This document shows positions 61,064 through 64,000 of a stretch of 64,000 bases of DNA, one piece after another. This DNA comes from Phycisphaerae bacterium (GTDB lineage Bacteria > Planctomycetota > Phycisphaerae > SM23-33). The stretch lies in assembly GCA_030745875.1 (NCBI GenBank), contig JASLNT010000106.1, positions 1 to 64,000 of the forward strand, written 5' to 3'. Below the pieces are notes generated by a model. The model was given only the letters and a program-made list of their open reading frames with translations. It was not told the DNA's origin and did no database searches. The position numbers and the translations under genes are program-made. Numbering within the stretch: position 1 is the stretch's first letter; each line of letters opens with the position of its first letter.

Positions 61064-64000
61064 CTACTTGCCTTGCTTTGCGAGGAAGGCTTTTGCTGCG
61101 GTTAATGTTTTTTCGTCTTTCGTGATGGTCATCGCCTCTTTCACCGCAGCCATGGCGGCCTGGAACTGGGCCGAATCGTTTGCGTCCATACCCGGGGCGA
61201 TTGCGATCGCGGCGCGTGCGGCGTAGTCGCTGGCGTTACCGAACTTGCGTCGGTCTGTCTTCTTCATCCATTCAACAGCCATCGCCAGCGATTCGAGGCT
61301 CGGGGTCCACTGCAATTCAGCCAGCGCACTGCGGGCGCCCGATCCTCTCGGGTCGAGTTCGGCCAGTTCTTTCAGGAGCTTGAATCGCTCGGCCGACGCC
61401 AAATCACCGGAGATCACTCGCCTCACACAGGCGTTGATAGCCTCGCCGCGGCTTCGGTTTCGCGCGGTTTTGATCGCCATCGCGCGCAAGACTACCATCG
61501 CTTTAGGATCGGATGACGAGCCGAGCGCCTCGAACGAAGCCCTTTTAACGCCGCGGTTTTCGTTTGTTGTTGTAGCAACGACTGCGCCGAGAGCTACCGG
61601 TCCGCCGATCCGGCCGAGTACGTCGATGATCGCACACTGCACTGCCTCGTCCTTGGTTTCGCCAAGTGCGGTTATCACGCCAATGGCGGCCTTGTTGCGA
61701 TCTTTGGCTCGCCGGCAGGCGGCGACTATCGCGTCGCCGATAGTTCCTCGTTCGCGCGGGGACCGAGCCCTTAGCAGCAGATCGCTCATCGCCGGGACCT
61801 CGTCCGCTCCGCCGATTGCGCCAACAGCCCGGATCGCCGCCAACCGTATCGTTTCGTCTCGGTTGTTCAGATGCTTCTTGATCGCGTCGAGATTCTTCGG
61901 ATCGCCGATGCGCCCCAGAACTCTAAGGACTCCGGCCAGCTGTTTCGGCTTGGCGGTCTCCAGCAGCGGCGCCCATTTTTCGGGCATCTTGGCGCCGAGT
62001 TCGCAAGCCGTGTCGGCCAGTCGCTGGTCGGGCGACCCAGCCGCGGTCAGCACATTTTCGAAGGCCCCGACGCCCATGATCCCGACGAGCTTCTTCAGCG
62101 CCGCAGCGTGCAGGAAGTGATCGCCGGGGTTTTCCTTGATGAGTTTCGAGCAGAGAGCGATCTGGTGTTTCTCCGACTTGACCGACTTCATCAGCCCGGC
62201 CAGCCGCCGATCGACGATATCGCCCAGGCTAATGAGCTTCATCGGCTTGTCGTCGCTTTCGATAGCCCTGATGGCCTCTTCAAGCATGATGCGTTGATCG
62301 GGGCTGCGGAAGTCCCATCGCCAGGCCTTGAGCTTGGGCAGTGCTGCTTTGGCGGCTCCGCCGTATTTCGTCAGTGTCGCAAAGCGGTGCGGCAGGCGGC
62401 GGCTCCCGCCCCAGGCTCGCGGGTCCATCGTCTCAATGCAGAGTTCCACGCCCTCTGTGAGACGATATCGCAGCATGAGATCCAGCCCGTATGCGCGGGG
62501 CGTGTCTCCGAACATCGGATAGTGCGGCGCCACGTTGCGCGTCACTTCGAAGATATCCTGGGCCAGCACGCCGACATCCTGTTCGTTCAAGTATTTGAAC
62601 GCATAGGCCCCGGATCCTCGCGTGCGGGCCGAGGTGTGGGCCAGCAGCTTCTTCATCGCCGGATAGAACATCTCGCGATCCATGCCTTTGAGCGGGTTTT
62701 CGCCCTTGGGCCACTGCGGGAACATGCCGGTCATGTAGATCGGCGCCCCGCCTGTAGGATCGTGTCCCAGGCTGTAGGCGATCGCGGTTCGCGTCGGCTG
62801 CATCGTGTTTGCTTCCTGGGTCGTCAGGGCAGCCCGGAACATCTCCGGAACCGCCCGGCGTGCGGGGGCTCCGATCCGCGACAGCGCATAACTGGCGGCG
62901 ACACGCACGACTTCGTGCTTGTCCGACAGGGCCTTGGTGATCGCATCGACGGCTCCGGCCGACCGCTCGCCCTGGTACCCCAATGCAGCACAGGCGCCGG
63001 CGCGGGTGCAGTGATCGTCGCTTTCCAGCAGCTTGAGCAATTTGGCGGTGTGATCGCCCTTTTTCTTGCCGAGCCAGTCTGCAATCCATTCCCGTGCGGC
63101 CGGCGACCAGCTTCCGAGCTTCGATATCAATTCATCGGCGGACATCTTCTGGTATTCGGCCAGACGCCATCGCCCCGCGTCGATCGCCTCTTCGACGTCC
63201 TTATCGCTAAGGTGCATATCTGCGGCGACGTCCTTTCCAGTAAGGTGGATTTTCTTCAGGGGCAGAGCGTTGAACAGAACGTGCGCTACGGTTGCGTCTA
63301 TTATCCCTCTGCCGCCGTAGTATCCGCCCAGCGACTGGGAGACGAAGCTCCCGTCGGCCTTGCGGGTAAGGGCGTTGTACCATCGCATTTCTTTGGCGAA
63401 GGCGGCGACGGCCTTGGGTCCTCCGCAATTCGAACCGAGGTAACCCCAGAAAATGCCGTAGGAATTACCGCTGTGTCCGTACTCGCGTTCGTCGTACGAC
63501 GATGTAACGAGCTTGGAGTAATATTGCGAGATCGTCTTGTCGCCCAGGAGGGTGAACGCCACGGCCGCCCCGCCGTTCTTCCCGTTCGATGAAAGAGCGT
63601 TTCGTCCGTTGCTGCGTCGTTCGAGGCTGGCGCGATGGTATCCGTATCCGATGGATCCGTGGCCGACGAACTGGCTGAAGAATTCGCGGGATCGCCTTAT
63701 CGCCTGGTCGACCTCACGATGGTTCACGCCGCACTTCTTGGCCAGCGTAAGCGACAGGAAGCACGGGGCGCCGGCGACGTTCAACCCGCCATAACCCATG
63801 AGTCGCCCATGGAGTTTTCCGTTGGCGTCCGGCGGCACGAAATGGTGTCCCCAGGTGCCTGGACCGCCCTGCCCCATCGCGGTCTTGATCGCGTATTCTT
63901 TGATCGTCGGCAGGACGTACTCATCGCCAGTGGCCAGGTAATACTCGCCCATCACGACGCCATGGTGACCGGCGCCCCAGGCGCTGTTTCCGCACTTGGC
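61064..64000 (-). CDS. Large HEAT-repeat protein, DUF6288-like (5' end outside window)
   Basis: The frame continues without a stop to the window edge (15 further codons, KCGNSAWGAGHHGV before the first GTG at 63955), so the start is missing. At least 978 residues are visible. The N-terminal visible part (about 1-270) has a GHGSIGYGYHRASL and GGRGIIDATVAHVLFNALP pattern seen in planctomycete DUF6288 proteins, probably an alpha/alpha barrel. The rest contains HEAT-like repeats (CTRAGACAALGYQGERSAGAVDAITKAL, LAAIRAVGAIGGADEVPAMSDLL, CAIIDVLGRIGGPVALGA). Function unknown; the context with GH127 suggests polysaccharide use. Confidence 0.8.
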   Translation of the reverse strand, partial: AKCGNSAWGAGHHGVVMGEYYLATGDEYVLPTIKEYAIKTAMGQGGPGTWGHHFVPPDANGKLHGRLMGYGGLNVAGAPCFLSLTLAKKCGVNHREVDQAIRRSREFFSQFVGHGSIGYGYHRASLERRSNGRNALSSNGKNGGAAVAFTLLGDKTISQYYSKLVTSSYDEREYGHSGNSYGIFWGYLGSNCGGPKAVAAFAKEMRWYNALTRKADGSFVSQSLGGYYGGRGIIDATVAHVLFNALPLKKIHLTGKDVAADMHLSDKDVEEAIDAGRWRLAEYQKMSADELISKLGSWSPAAREWIADWLGKKKGDHTAKLLKLLESDDHCTRAGACAALGYQGERSAGAVDAITKALSDKHEVVRVAASYALSRIGAPARRAVPEMFRAALTTQEANTMQPTRTAIAYSLGHDPTGGAPIYMTGMFPQWPKGENPLKGMDREMFYPAMKKLLAHTSARTRGSGAYAFKYLNEQDVGVLAQDIFEVTRNVAPHYPMFGDTPRAYGLDLMLRYRLTEGVELCIETMDPRAWGGSRRLPHRFATLTKYGGAAKAALPKLKAWRWDFRSPDQRIMLEEAIRAIESDDKPMKLISLGDIVDRRLAGLMKSVKSEKHQIALCSKLIKENPGDHFLHAAALKKLVGIMGVGAFENVLTAAGSPDQRLADTACELGAKMPEKWAPLLETAKPKQLAGVLRVLGRIGDPKNLDAIKKHLNNRDETIRLAAIRAVGAIGGADEVPAMSDLLLRARSPRERGTIGDAIVAACRRAKDRNKAAIGVITALGETKDEAVQCAIIDVLGRIGGPVALGAVVATTTNENRGVKRASFEALGSSSDPKAMVVLRAMAIKTARNRSRGEAINACVRRVISGDLASAERFKLLKELAELDPRGSGARSALAELQWTPSLESLAMAVEWMKKTDRRKFGNASDYAARAAIAIAPGMDANDSAQFQAAMAAVKEAMTITKDEKTLTAAKAFLAKQGK

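Overview
The window looks like a chromosomal segment of a planctomycete, probably of the class Phycisphaerae. This is inferred from gene content, not from a marker gene. The content includes a long anti-sigma-like protein with repeated discoidin domains, a hydrazine-synthase-alpha-like multihaem protein, a Tat-exported sulfatase, a GH127 enzyme with a large HEAT-repeat protein, zinc-ribbon membrane proteins, and a Rho factor with a lysine/alanine-rich histone-H1-like tail. I saw no rRNA, tRNA, CRISPR array or intact insertion sequence.

Layout. (1) 0.1-6.6 kb: a C69 peptidase, a PilZ protein, glutamine-dependent NAD synthetase, a zinc-ribbon membrane protein and a DUF1638 protein. (2) 6.6-19.3 kb, all minus strand: HtrA-type protease, glycerate kinase, diaminopimelate decarboxylase (lysA), an HzsA-like cytochrome, an ECF sigma factor with its discoidin-repeat partner, a LeuC-family dehydratase and an SDR protein whose catalytic lysine is lost. 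(3) 19.5-25.2 kb: an APH-fold kinase, a lipoprotein hydrolase, dnaK, a HAD phosphatase and dapF. (4) 25.3-39.1 kb: a compact minus-strand flagellar operon, read from 39.1 kb downwards: MerR-like regulator, a fused fliF-fliG gene, fliH, fliI, fliJ, fliN, fliO, fliP, fliQ, fliR, a shortened flhB, flhA, flhF and flhG. A sigma-28 gene (fliA) follows after a 388-base gap and ends at a strong hairpin. Most of these genes touch or overlap by 4 bases, so translation is probably coupled. (5) 39.5-49.2 kb: a response regulator, a sulfatase and a TPR lipoprotein on plus; gph, rho, coaE, a UPF0175-like gene and ligA on minus. (6) 49.2-51.7 kb: an accessory island with the broken end of a REP-type (RAYT) transposase, palindromic repeats, and three small same-strand genes, one of them YggL-like. 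(7) 51.9-64 kb: an LRR protein, a membrane DnaJ-domain protein, an esterase and an unknown exported protein on plus; then, on minus, a carbohydrate-related set (HEAT-repeat DUF6288-like protein cut by the window edge, calcineurin-like phosphoesterase, GH127 arabinofuranosidase).

The most unusual biology is in the flagellar operon. The MS-ring protein and the C-ring rotor protein are one polypeptide, FliG's N-terminal domain is absent, and the two acidic torque-helix residues are replaced. In the same operon, FlhB stops before its self-cleaving NPTH domain. Together these suggest a remodelled motor and export gate. Secondary points of interest are the sigma/anti-sigma pair that may sense carbohydrate through four discoidin modules, the cassette-like island beside ligA, and an extra cysteine-rich insertion in LigA.
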